Positions 52,481-64,000 of a stretch of DNA of 64,000 nt are shown here, piece after piece. The translations under genes and the position numbers were made by a program. The first letter of the stretch is position 1. Each line of letters opens with the position of its first letter. The notes beneath the pieces are model-generated. The model did no database searches. It was not told the DNA's origin and saw nothing but the letters and a program-made list of their open reading frames with translations. The DNA lies in the NCBI GenBank assembly GCA_013397115.1, contig VWZW01000996.1, positions 1,441,611 through 1,505,610 of the forward strand. Direction: 5' to 3'. Source of the DNA: Edolisoma coerulescens. Its lineage: Eukaryota > Chordata > Aves > Passeriformes > Campephagidae.

Positions 52481-53027
52481 CTTTGACATGGCTTCTCCCA
52501 TCCTCCAACAGTGGTACTACTATAGTGTTGTTCATATTCCCAGGTGATCTCACAGCTGTATAGACAACAGGTACCGACTGTACCACCACGGGGATACGGT
52601 GCACATGACTCATTTTGTTGGACTGCAAGTTCATGGGACTTGAAGGTGGTACTGGATGGATAATGTGCAAAAACTGCTGGCCTCCAACACCAGATGCAGA
52701 GGCCACAAGAGGACCTGGAGTTAATACTGACGGTACAGATGCTGCTGAGGAGACTGATGTTATTACTGTGGGGGATGAAGCTGGCCGACTAGAAGAAGAA
52801 GAAGTAGAAGTAGAAGAAGGGGAGGAGGCTGATGCTGTCATGGAAACTGGTGAAGATGAAGCTGCTGTAGGGGACGACCTGGCTTTGTTTATTGACAAGT
52901 CCACGGGTTCAGTCTGTGTTTGGAAATGGTCTGTAGATAATGAATCCTCCGTGGGGTCTGCCTTCATGTTGTTTAGTAACAAGGGTACAGCATCCATATC
53001 TGGGTAGTTGTGGACGTTTGGAGACTG
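52481..53027 (-). CDS. KLF12: KLF12 internal exon: CtBP-binding and serine-rich repressor region
   Basis: This 547-base exon encodes 182 full codons plus the first base of the next. Reading starts QSPNVHNYPDMDAVPLLLNN, very close to residues about 41-60 of mammalian KLF12. The motif PVDLS, exon residues 41-45 at 52893-52907, is the CtBP co-repressor docking site shared by KLF3, KLF8 and KLF12. A serine/threonine/proline/alanine-rich low-complexity stretch follows (about residues 50-95), then a conserved block containing GGQQFLHIIHPVPPSSPMNL and VPVVYTAVRSPGN. The 3' end is a clear donor, AAAG|gtaagg, with GT at 52479-52480, leaving phase 1. The 5' end follows a pyrimidine-rich tract ending tcctcagcag, a tandem acceptor, so the exon may start at 53027 or 53024. 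The in-frame methionine at 52995-52997 is internal to the known protein; I do not treat it as a start. The exon is intact, with no stop or frameshift. Confidence 0.97.
52794..52825 (-). repeat. KLF12: Coding trinucleotide tract in the KLF12 serine-rich region
   Basis: On the plus strand the run reads gaagaagaagaagtagaagt and continues agaagaagg; on the coding strand it is a TCT/TTC-type tract translating as Ser-Thr-Ser-Thr followed by five serines. Length changes in steps of three would be tolerated and would alter only the serine count. Confidence 0.85.
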
Positions 53028-53045
53028 CTGAGGAAGAACAAAGGG
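53022..53045 (-). other. KLF12: Tandem (NAGNAG) splice acceptor of the large KLF12 exon
   Basis: Reading the minus strand into the exon gives gttcttcctcagcagTCTCC, with two AG acceptors three bases apart (53028-53029 and 53025-53026). Use of the first adds a glutamine codon; use of the second removes it without shifting the frame. The residue at this position is glycine in human KLF12 as remembered. Confidence 0.75.
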
Positions 53046-56000
53046 ACATGGTTACACATGTGGCTACAGATGACTTGCACACCCGATTGCTAATGCACAT
53101 CACACAACTTGGTCATGAAAGCCACAGGACTTGTTTCCTTTTCTTGGGTCAGCTCATAATTTTAAAGCACAGATCATGTTAGAAATCATGTTGAACAGAA
53201 TACTAAAAAGAAAAAAAGTTCTACTCCTGTTTCTTAGAAAGTGTCAGGATTAATGGTACAAAATCATCCTGTTTCTTTGCACTATGCAAAGTCACCAGTG
53301 ACAAAAAATTTAGTATCTTCAACAGTAACAACTATTTATATTGACAGAACTTTTTTTTCCAACATCTAATTTTAAACCACAGCATTACTCTTTTGTGTCA
53401 TCATCAGTCAGACATGAAAAAATGGTTACTACCATTCCTCATGCTCAAAGACTGTAATTTCCCCCCACTTGTCTACCTTCTTCTAGACTAGGCAGACCTG
53501 GCTTGTTGTTTCTGTCATACACCCTCTTTAAAAGAACATACCTTAATACTCGTTTGCTCTTTACAGTGATCTTTGCAGTTTTGTCCACAACGCTTTTCAG
53601 GAGGTGGTGCCTTATGCTAGCCTCAGTCCTTCAGTTCTGTGTTTGACTTCTGCACTCTGAATGGTCATTGATAATGAACTAACACATCAGTGCAGAGCCA
53701 CACATTTGTATGACTGCCCTGTTAGAGGGAGCGACGGTTACAGCAATTCATCATTCTGAAATAGCCCATTACATAGCCTTCCCCATTGTTATTATTTTTT
53801 TTCCCCATACTAATTAAGAACAATTTTACGGACTTCAGAAAATAATTTTATGCTTTAGACTATTTCTTTCAAAGTTGGTTGGACTAAATTTATTCTAGAG
53901 TGGTGCCATCTGCTATTTTTATAGTTTTCCTTTATTTCCATCATCAAAGAGGTTAATAGAATTTTTGAATAATGCTAGACCAAAGACAGATCCCTAGAGA
54001 AGTTCATTTGATGTATCTTTCCATTTTGACAGTACATCATTAATAACCAGTCTTTAACAATGTTTTTTCAAGTAATTTTCACGAGGCAGAGCAAGGATGG
54101 AAATGCCCATCGATAACCCGGTCGTAAGGCAAAGCACAGCTCTCAGCTGCTCAGCGAAGGACTTCCATGGCACTGCACTGCAGCAGAGCTTTTCTAACGA
54201 CGGGCGTTCACACAGTTACAGCTGTAGTGCCAAAACCAACCTCAGTACAAAACATTGCTCCTTCAAACCTCACCTGACCCAAAACAATTACTCCCTATGC
54301 AGATCTAACGAGCAATCTTTTTACAGTACCTAAGCAGCTCTAACTGCATTATCTTGATCTCTAGATTATAGTATTTACTAAGTATCTAAAAACATAAAGT
54401 CAGAAATATTTAAGCTAGAAGTATTTTAATATGTCTACTGTCAATAAACTATCAATCAAGCTATGAATCCCCTTTGGGATTTTTATAATCAACTACATTA
54501 AATAGCTTCAACAGAGAATGGAATTCTACTGAAAAAGGAAAATACAAACACTAATATTGAAAACTGCAGTAGTAAGGGCCTAACTGGATATTATCCTTGG
54601 CATGCTGAAAATGAGATGTTCTAGTAGATCTCATCTATTCCGCTGATTTAGACTGGTTCTTGGATCTGACATTTCCCCCCATTTGAAAGCAAGAACATCT
54701 CTGGAATAGTAAGTACCTTCCTCTACCCATACACAAATCAACTTAAAATAAAGGGATGACCATCCAAATAAAGGATTCACCTGGACCCTGGATCCTGCTG
54801 TTCTGCTGTAATATAAATAAAAAAAGCAAAAAATCCCTTTTTATTAAGGCAATGGGAAATTCTGCTAAGAAAGAACATAAAGTGAAGAACAGGTTACTTT
54901 TCAAAGCACATAACTGGCTATGAGTGACAAGGCTATGTAAAGCTCTTCCTCAAGAAGGCAAACCTGCCTGCATTTGCCAGGTTACAATGATTCCTGGTAA
55001 CTTCCTCTGAAACACCTTAACCTAGCTATTACTCATAATGAGATCCCACATTGTGCCATCATAAAGACAAAATGATAAACATACATGGCATAAGAAGTTA
55101 ATTTGTCAAATTTTGACAAGTCTCATCTATATGCACTTGGGCAGACAGACTGGTTCTGCTAAACTGAACAGACAGGTAGCACAGCAAAGGCAAAGTGGAG
55201 AGGGACACTCTGCACAGGCTACACCTGAACCCTCATAAGGCCAAAGGCAGCATCTCCTACCTTAAATCTTTGAGAGAAGGGGGATAAATGGCATCAACTC
55301 ATGTGCAAGAGAGATGAGGGATCCCCTCATGCATACAGCTGCACATGCGTCATCTAGAAGCAGCACGAATCGCCAGCCCTATCCACAGGGCAGACAAATC
55401 CACCATGCAAGAAATCCTACACCTTGCCATACTTCCAGGTTTTCCCTGGGCGTCAGAGGCAGGTATCAGGTTGACCCACTGCCACCTGCCTTGGCAACAT
55501 AGTATGTTATTCTGCAACCTGAAGGATGGATTACCTGCTGTTGCTGTCTTTCGTTGCTCTTCAGAGTACCCTGAAGTGCCCTGAGGGCACCAGGCACTTG
55601 ATTTGTCCAATGCATGTGTCTCAGACTGCTGGTAGTAGTCTCATGACTTCCAAGATACTTTTGAGACTGGACGCAAGGGATCCATAAAGACTTCAAAAGC
55701 AGTCAATCGCCAAATTGAATGCTTCCACCCCGAAGTCCCACCTGCCTTTGCAGCAGGCAGCACTAGGTGCCTCCCAAGAAGAGTGAAGAAGAACCCCAAA
55801 CCCTCCTGTAGCTGATACCACACAAAGTATTTGTTCCGTGGATAGAATTAATGGTCTTTGAGACAAAGCACAGGTCACGACTTACAGATTTTTCTAGGTT
55901 GTGCTAAGAACAGGCCTTTGTTTCACTATAGTAATTACACCTACTCCTTTGGGAATTAAAAAAAAAGTAACATGTAACTTCAGACTATCACACAAATCAC

Positions 56001-59000
56001 TTTAACAGCTCTTCTACATTTACTTTTGTTTGTACACTCCTTATATATAGCCTTCCCAAGGTACTCTCTTCTTGTCCAGAGCTGCTGGAGGGGCCATGCA
56101 GTCTCTGTGTATTATGGTAAGGCAGCTGATATTATTATTTCAGTCTTCAGTAGTGAAACTAAGCTCAAAACCTTTACAATCCCTTTGTGAATTTCTCCAA
56201 ACAGGACGACAACTGCTATGCCCTTCCATGGCTGCCCTTCCCTGATTAAACTGTAAGACTAAGGATGCCCTTTCTTTGGTAAATTCAGGATGTGATTGAT
56301 GTCAGCTGACATTACAAAAGACAGCAGGATCCTTATCAAAATCGGTTTGTATGTTTCATATTTAAGATAAAATTCGTAAACAAGTGCTATAGTTTATTCT
56401 GCTGGTGGTAAACGGCTCGGAGATCTACCCCAACAACTCATGCTCCCTTACAGTGAGCTGCAAGAGGTATAGATGCTTCTCCATGACTTCAGATTTTATC
56501 TAAGCTGCCAAAACTCTATTTAATCAGTATATGAATCAAAACTTAGAACATGAAATTTATTACTATTTTCTGAAAATGGATGGTATAAGTAAACTTTTCC
56601 CAATGATGACAGTTATTCCAGAATGAGGAACTATGGGAAGAAAAGCAGCAAGGAAGCCAAAAGGAATGGCTGAATTCTCAGAACACTATTTCTTAGCATC
56701 TCCCACTAATGTTATTAACTGAGAAATAACTGTTCATTTCCCTAGGCAGTAAGTGTTGTTGTTCATTTTATTTAATGGGACTACATCTTTTCTGAGAAGA
56801 TAATAAAGCTGTGCCTGGGATATTCAGTATACCTTCAGCCATTCTGCCAGCTCAACTCGAAGAGAAACAAATAGTTGTGTGTTCATTTCTTCTGTCTCTC
56901 TAGTTCTGTCTTTCCATCCTCATGTAGTGAACTGGGCTTCTTGTGGTGGTGTGGGCTCAGAAGATTGCTAGTTTGGGCATCTGAAGCAGGCTTTTCCTGT
57001 CTGGCTCCCAAAAGTGTCTGTGTTGGTTTTGCAAACTTCATTTTGGTTTTAGGAGTCTAAACTCTGTTGCTGAGAGTTTGGCAGCTTTCAGAACATTTGG
57101 TGGCTTAGAAAGGGTTCATCCTAAGGTCCCTGTAATTCAGTGGGCTGCCTTGGACACCAGCCCAGACCATGGAAATACAACATGAAGGGGTACATCTCCA
57201 TGTGGCTTCCCTCATCTCACTGCTCAGCCCACTGGTACAGTGGAGAGGGACAGCTTCAGCCCTGCCACCAGCTGGGACTTGGAAGCAAATCTCAGCAATG
57301 CATGTCTCTGCAATACTGCTGTTGCATCCTTATGCTGTTCACCATCCACTCAAATCCAGGCTGAGCCAGAACTGGAAGGCAGGTTAGGATGGCTCCCTCC
57401 GAGAAAAGGCTTTTTAATAAAGCTGCAGCCTCTATTAATCAATGCTCTTGGCTCATGCTTTTTGTGCCCGCCCTTTTAAAGCTGTACACCAGTATTCTCT
57501 GCAGTCCTCTGTTTCATTAGCTTGTCATTAATAAATACCGCCAGGAACATAACACGATTTCCCAATTCACAAAGCTTTTTTTGGCTGAATAAAAAAGCAT
57601 TCCTTACTCCTTATTCCCGGACCGTGATGGAAAAACAACCAGTCTACCTCACAACCAGCCACAATACCCTGAGTGAAACATGGTGATGCTGTGGCTGATA
57701 ACATCCTATCTGCTGGGCAGCCATGCTTTCCTACACAGTTCTTCATCTTCTTTCCAGCCCCCTGAATTCCACCTCCTCTTAACTTACTTGTGAGGAAATT
57801 TTGTAACAGCCCCTTTCAACTCTACTCTTACTCTATTCACGGCAACTCCTCTGTGTACCAGCATTGTCTCCCATCCTAAAGAAGCCATGAAGTTTTCACA
57901 GTTTCCACACAGCTGAGGTTAAAACTAGAGAAAAAGCAAAGATCATTTTGTTGTTAGCAACTCATCCCGACACCTTGCAGTTCATCAGCTTCACAGGGTA
58001 CTAAGCCACAGTGAGTCTTTATGCCTTTGTGGACTTCTACGGATCCCACACAACAGAGTTTACAAACCTTCAACAATCAGCTGTCAGCTTTTGAAGTGTC
58101 TTCCTTTCTGGCAGCAATCTCCCAAGGTCAAACATTTTGTAAGAAAGCATACCAAAAAAGCTGTCCTTGATGATGGAAAAAGAACAGACTAAATTTAGCT
58201 TTTATAAAATAAGCTAGCTTGGAGGACAGGAAGTTAAAAAATAAATTGCTAAGCGTTTAACTCTTCAGTCAAATCACACGAAAACCCTTCTTGGTTTTCA
58301 TCGTGCTGTCCCACCTCATTCTGCTCTGGCAGAGGCAATTTTAGACAAGATGATTTTGTCTTGTCAGTGTTAAAGAAGACTGAGATGAGAAAAATCATAC
58401 TCTGTCAGAAAAGCTACCCACAATTTTAACCACATCATTGCCACCGCAGCACCAAAACGCTAAGGCTCGGCAGTGCAGGCATGCAGTCTCCCCTGGGCAG
58501 GCAGTGCAGAACTTGTGCCTGGCTAGAGCAGCTTTCAGCTCTGGTCATTGTGCTTGGCAGGTGAAACCTTAATAACGAGAAATACTGAGCAGGTTACAGA
58601 TTTTCTAACACTTCACTGCCAATGAAAACCAGTACATTTTAAAAGACAAAACCCACTTGCTCTAGAATGAGACATTATGCTTTTGCATAGCACACAGATG
58701 TACTTACAACTCTAATGCCATGAGATGAGCAAATGGATTGGGTTTAGAACATGGTGTGCTCAACTTTTGCACACAGTTTGCTTTTAAAATTGAAATGCAG
58801 TATTTTCCTTATCTTTCTCATAGATAGGGTAGAAAGTTCATGCCCCTGAAACTGCAGTTCTGTAGGTGCTGACCATGAAACATATCTGCCTGTGTCAGGT
58901 TTTGTCCTGTCCCACCCCAAGCGGGCACTTGTTGAGCACAAAAGGCTGCAGCTAGCTTGGGTAAGTAGCAGCCTGGGCACTTCAAAAAGCCCTGCAGGTT

Positions 59001-62000
59001 ACGGCTCAAGTACCCAGTGCTTTGCTCAGAGTCTTCTTAGGGCTTATTTTGCTAGTCTTCTAGAAGTGAACTCTTCTTTAAAGTTACAGGAAGAGATGTT
59101 TCTCAAAACGCGTTCCCAGCATGAGAAATTACATTCACAATATTCACTTCTACCTGAAAATCCCCACTTTAACCAAAGCAACAAAATACTCTCAGAAAAA
59201 GAAGTAATACAACTTGCAAAAAAAATGAACTAAACAACTGCTACTTGAAACACTCTGCTATCCCTCTGAAAAGATGACATGTCCAAGACTCACCTATGCT
59301 CAGTTTGAGATGAGGCTATTATTATCAATCTGTATGTGAAGGGTGCACCAGTACAGTGGTGACAGCTGTATAAAGGCAGAAGGACAAAGATGTACACAGC
59401 TGAAAACTAAAATCGAGCAAAATACTTAAAATTGTGTCTCCACATGCAAAAGCACCCAAGTGAACAGACTTTCTGCCTTTTTGCTCAAGGCTGCTGCTGT
59501 AGGCTTCCCCAGGCTGAGAGAACTGCTCAGCTTGGATGCACTGGAGAAACACAGGAGGTCATGCTGAAGAAGAGGGCAAAATGCAAGACAGCTGGATCTT
59601 TCTACTTTCTTTCTGGAAGCACAAATTAAAACGTGTCTTACTGTCAGTTTACAACAAACAGTTGCTCAGGGTCAAGGTTAAATTTGTGTTCCAGGGAAGA
59701 AAAGAGATCCCCAAGAGATGGCACTCCCAAGGTTGAGTCAAGACTCTGTCACAATGACTCCCATTGAAGCTTTTATAAAAGGCAATAATTGGTGCTGAGA
59801 AAGACAGAGGGTAGAGTCCAGGAATTATTAAAATAAAAAAAGGCTCAATGAAAATGCATTTAACCAAACTGGAATCGATTCAACAGGAGACTGAGAGATA
59901 CCCACCTTAAAATACAGTAAATGTATCATTATCTCTTCATAATACTTGGAAGTTTGATTTCAAAGTGGATGTTTCCAACCCTCAAAGCCTAAAAATAGTA
60001 TTTCTATTCTCTTTGTGAGTCTGAAGAGGCAAAAGAAACTCCCATAACACATCCTATGAGGCACAGGTGGCCTCTGTCAGCAGAGTGTTGCTAAAAGTGT
60101 AGAACCTACAGAAGATGCCCCAAAATAAAAAGAGAATTAACTAAGAAATGGGGAGACCAAATGTAAATCAACCATTCATAAATACACAAGCAGAATTCAA
60201 GCTCTGAGACTGTCAACACTGTCTTCTAACTTTTTGGATCAGTCACACTATGATGCTATTCCACAACTACTTTGACATTAAAAAAGTAGCACGTGCCACA
60301 ACCTTTATTAACAGTTGAAATTAGGACTGGGGAAACATGCTTCAGAATGAAAGGAGATCCCTATACAAACAGCATTAATTTTTAAACATGTTTAACAATA
60401 AGCGCAAGTACATCTAATATGGAATGACTTATTTTTAAATAATACATTTGCAAAAACAAAGTAAGCATTAACATTACTTGGCATCCAACTCTCCTGCCCC
60501 CAATCTGACAGGTTTACCAAAGGATTTCTAAAACAGCACAGAAGGAAAAACCAGTGATTACGGCTTTATACACCAAACAAACTAATCAGCCCCTGTACTA
60601 TCTAGTAGAATAAGTGTAAAAAAGATACATTATCTTGAAAATGAGGACAAATTCTCAGTACCTCAAATTCTACATGGGCCTGCTGTGATATTTTTGATAA
60701 GCAACAAAACCTACCCCCTTGTTCCCTAAATCATAAACACATTCAGAACACTAGATGTTCAGCTTAGATGTTTTATTCATATTTGAGCAGTGTTACTAGA
60801 ATGCTCTGTCAAAGGAGGAATCTGTTGAAAGAAACAAATTTATGCTTATTGCTATGACACAACTCTTGAAGAGAAACAAGTCTAACAAAGGTGCAGTGCT
60901 TGGATTATTACTTGATTAAGCATAAAAAGAATATTGATAATATATTTGTATTCCTTGTACTAATCCATTTTAGATGTGAAAATAATTTCTGAACAAATGG
61001 CAGATCCATAAATACTTGTTAAAGGGAAGGTAAAATACCAGGAAAAAAATATTGTATTGCCCCAATTTAATTCTGGGGATTTAAAAAAAAAAAAGTTAGT
61101 TTATAAAATTCTAGACAACAAGAATTCATACAATCACCTAGCAGCTCTCCTTCTAACCCTTCCCCCCATGTTTTTGGGATGATTTTCTAATTTTGATTTC
61201 ATTTGGTTCTTTATTTTCTCTATACAATCTTAAAGCAGAATCTTACAATTCTGTTTATCCAAACACTTCAGTTAATAAATTTGAGTCCTTGATGTTTACA
61301 TTAAAAAATAGGAAGAAAAATTCTACTAGACATACATTGGGATTTTTAAGTGAGTTTTCTTTTGTCAATCTAGACTAGTTACTTTGCCTGACATGGAACA
61401 CATGTCAGGAACTTTGCACAAGTACCTACCAAGCAGGATTGTTGATAGAGAGGTCCATTAAATTATCAAGGCTTAGTGAAAATAGTTTTTGTAAAAAGTA
61501 CTCAGCAGCATTTACATTTCTAGGTAAAAATATTTAAATTATATTGTATTTCTTGTCAAACTAACATAAAAGCATTCAGTGTGTCCACATAAGCCAACTT
61601 TCACTGAAACAAAAAAAAAAGCCTGAAGAAAAATTTGCAGCAAATAATTTGCCAAGTTAAAATTTTAATGCAAAGTTTTGATATACATTTTCTTAGACTG
61701 CACATTACTCTGAAATATTCATAAACATATTAGCAAAAAGGACTATGACAAATAATGCAGGAAACTATTATTTATACCCTTGAACCATGTGCAAGCTGTC
61801 ACCCAGTTGCAGGCAAAACTCAGCCATGACCAAACCAGCCTTTGAGCTTAGCACTCACAAATCGGTCTTAAACTTCCAAGTCATTCCTCCGTCGGCAAGC
61901 AGTGCCAGATACTGCAAGAGAACTGTGTGCCCCTACTAAATAGAGCTGATGAGGAAAAGGCATAAAAGACTGGGCAGTACTTCTTTTCAATCATTCCTCA

Positions 62001-64000
62001 TTACTCAGTCTTGCTCTGACACCTGTACAGCTACCGCACACATACGTGGTGGTGATGGAGGGGCCATGCCTGAAACTCACATCTAGTGTGTTATCCATAT
62101 GCTGCAACTGAGCTTCTCCATGCCTTTCCTCGATTGTCTTTGTTCATCTTAATTTCCACCAGAAGAATTCATTTTCCCAAATGAACCTCTTTCTGTTTGC
62201 TATCCTTCAAGCTGAACTTTAAATTCATTTTGTTCTTCTGACCTCCCAGCTGAGGCTGAACTCAATGTCGACATTTCTTCAATAAAATAAATAGATGGCG
62301 TAGAGATAGGGTCTGACTGAAATGAACCCTTCCAGTGGCTTAAAAAAAAAAAAAAAAGAGAAAAGAGTTCACTTCAGAGAGAATACATTTAAATCAAGTT
62401 TTACTAAAACTAGAACTTTCTGCTGCCTGTTCCTCAAACTTATTGTGGGTCCTAGTAAAACAAACATGCCTGGTACTACTATTCACTGGTACTGAGGGAC
62501 CATGGCCTGAGTTTGTATATCCAAAACTCTCAACCTCCAAGTGTGGGTCGCTCTACTCCAACCTCATTAACCTGGGTGCAAGCAGTTTGTCTCTTTAACC
62601 CCCTTGAGTTACTTCTCCGGCTTCCCACTGCTGCCCTTCCTCTGGGACCAGGCAGCACTGAGGAGGACATGAGCTGACCTCAAGCAAGGAAGAAGAGCCA
62701 AATTTATGAGAAGAATAACACTGGCTGAAAAAAAAAGACTTACAGAGTCAGACAAAACACAGAGATTGGGTCTGGCACTGTCTGAAAGGGGAAACTTATA
62801 TAGTACGTCTTGGCTAGGAAGGCTGGGATACTACCAGCAAAGGGACACAGGCTCCAAGGGGTCATGTGAAGTGAGTCTGCAAGTTAAGGAAACTAGGCAC
62901 TTTAAATCCTAAACAAGGCATTAAGTCAGCTAGGATACAACAGGGAGGCCTACGAGATGAAGATGAGGGTGGGAAGGAAATGGTGCTCATTCCTCTGGAT
63001 GTGGGCTTGGCTGGAAAGGCTGCAGAGGTTGGCTAGATGTCAAGGAGAGCATCCCAGCCTGAAGGAGAGGAGAAGGGTGAAGCTTGGACTGACCACACAA
63101 AAGGGCTTGTGCCAAGTAAAGCAAAATGCCCCACCAGTGCCTGGGACTTGAAACTGCTGACGTTCACCATTCCTCTGCTGCCAGCAGATATCCCAGAAAT
63201 CCGCTGGTGAAACATCCTGTCCCTCTGTGACACTCGTCCACAAAGAATGAAGACAAGAAGTGCATATTGCAGTAATGGCCCACTAAGGGTCTGAGCAAAA
63301 CTAGCACAGACAGTCCCCCTCCTAAAGCTGCCCAAAGGCAGATTTTTTCATCTTTCAGGCTCACCAATGTTCTTTTAGCATGCTTTTGGAAAGGTAGAAT
63401 TGGGATGGTTATTCCTGACTTTTTACCTGTAAAGTGAATGTTCATATAAACTATGAACATGTGTATTTCGAAAATTAGTTCCTGATGCCTCTGGAATGGA
63501 TTTTGACTCAATTCACTGACCTGGTACATCATAGTACACATTGTTACAGAAGAAAAGACCAAGAATAAAAACCAAACCCTCTCTGCACACCTTCTTTAAG
63601 TCTTTATGTAAAGTTTACAGTAAAGACTAAGTAGAACAGCATATGGATTATGAGATGGACAACCCACTGACACCACACATGGACCAGCAGACAAACACTC
63701 CAGTACAGACCATTTAATGCAGTGCTCTGGAGCTGACCATGCAGACTTCCTTATTTCAGTTCTTATCCTATGGCAATAATAATCACTTACTGATTACTGC
63801 AAAATGATTGGTCTTCAGTAATCTCCTTTAGATGTGTATAACATAGACTACTTCCACTTTAAAGAAGGGGAAATGTAGGGAAGACTCTCAAGAGTTTTTC
63901 CCAAACTACAATATCAAATTTAGAGTTACAACAGTAGAGCTAAAACATTGTAATACTCAATATAAAAATTAAATGCATTCCAAGTATGAAACTCTCTTTA
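53028..64000. other. End of upstream KLF12 intron, unassigned sequence
   Basis: Eleven kilobases of AT-rich intron. I searched by eye for the exon encoding the N-terminal 40 residues of KLF12 and did not find it. There is a 15-base A-run near 62342. Open frames around 55300-55880 and 62950-63560 overlap on both strands and have no recognised similarity. No CR1 or MIR was named here. Confidence 0.6.

Larger units (their letters stand above)
1..64000 (-). other. KLF12: KLF12 gene body, partial (two internal exons and three introns)
   Basis: The whole window lies inside the Kruppel-like factor 12 gene (also AP-2rep), a sequence-specific zinc-finger repressor in the nucleus. Two exons are visible on the minus strand at 52481-53027 and 37462-37597, joined by consensus splice sites in matching phase. 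From the human protein of about 402 residues as remembered, they cover roughly residues 41 to 267. The missing parts are the first 40 or so residues, whose exon should lie to the right, and the three C-terminal C2H2 zinc fingers, whose exons should lie to the left. I looked for both by eye and found neither. Introns are at least 11.0 kb (right), 14.9 kb (middle) and at least 37.5 kb (left), in line with the very large KLF12 locus of other vertebrates. Confidence 0.93.

Noticed and set aside
52995..52997. Methionine as the start of KLF12
   Set aside because: The open frame continues upstream through conserved residues (QSPNVHNYPD) to a splice acceptor, so this methionine is internal in the main isoform.
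52615..53007. Plus-strand open frame of 130 codons rich in glutamate
   Set aside because: It is the antisense shadow of the KLF12 exon; the glutamate run is the reverse complement of the serine codons.

Overview
The window is nuclear DNA from a vertebrate, almost certainly a bird. The coding part is two internal exons of the Kruppel-like transcription factor gene KLF12, read on the minus strand. The bird assignment rests on two CR1 retrotransposon tails (the dominant avian LINE), an interspersed element that resembles avian ERV long terminal repeats, and KLF12 coding sequence close to but distinct from the mammalian protein as remembered. The species cannot be fixed from the sequence alone.

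Layout, in transcription order (right to left). Positions 64000 to 53028 are the end of a long intron. Positions 53027 to 52481 are the large KLF12 exon carrying the PVDLS CtBP-binding motif and the serine-rich region. Positions 52480 to 37598 are a 14.9 kb intron holding a CR1, the LTR-like element interrupted by a second CR1, and a purine-rich tract. Positions 37597 to 37462 are a 136-base exon encoding the acidic SDSDDDD stretch. Positions 37461 to 1 are the start of a further intron of at least 37 kb. The phases fit exactly: the large exon ends in phase 1, and the small one enters in phase 1 and leaves in phase 2. I did not find the N-terminal exon, the zinc-finger exons, a promoter or a poly(A) site, and expect them outside the window.

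The rest is intron. I recognise two MIR-type SINE fragments, a probable older amniote repeat with an (ATT)n run, a short interstitial telomere-like array, small tandem repeats and a near-perfect small hairpin. Several AT-rich stretches with clustered homeodomain-type motifs look like possible regulatory elements, as expected of a large developmental-gene intron, but conservation cannot be tested here. One plus-strand open stretch at 34004-34148 has good splice signals on both sides and may be an unrecognised exon. I see no bacterial-type operons, CRISPR arrays, tRNA or rRNA genes, and no evidence for a new multigene system.
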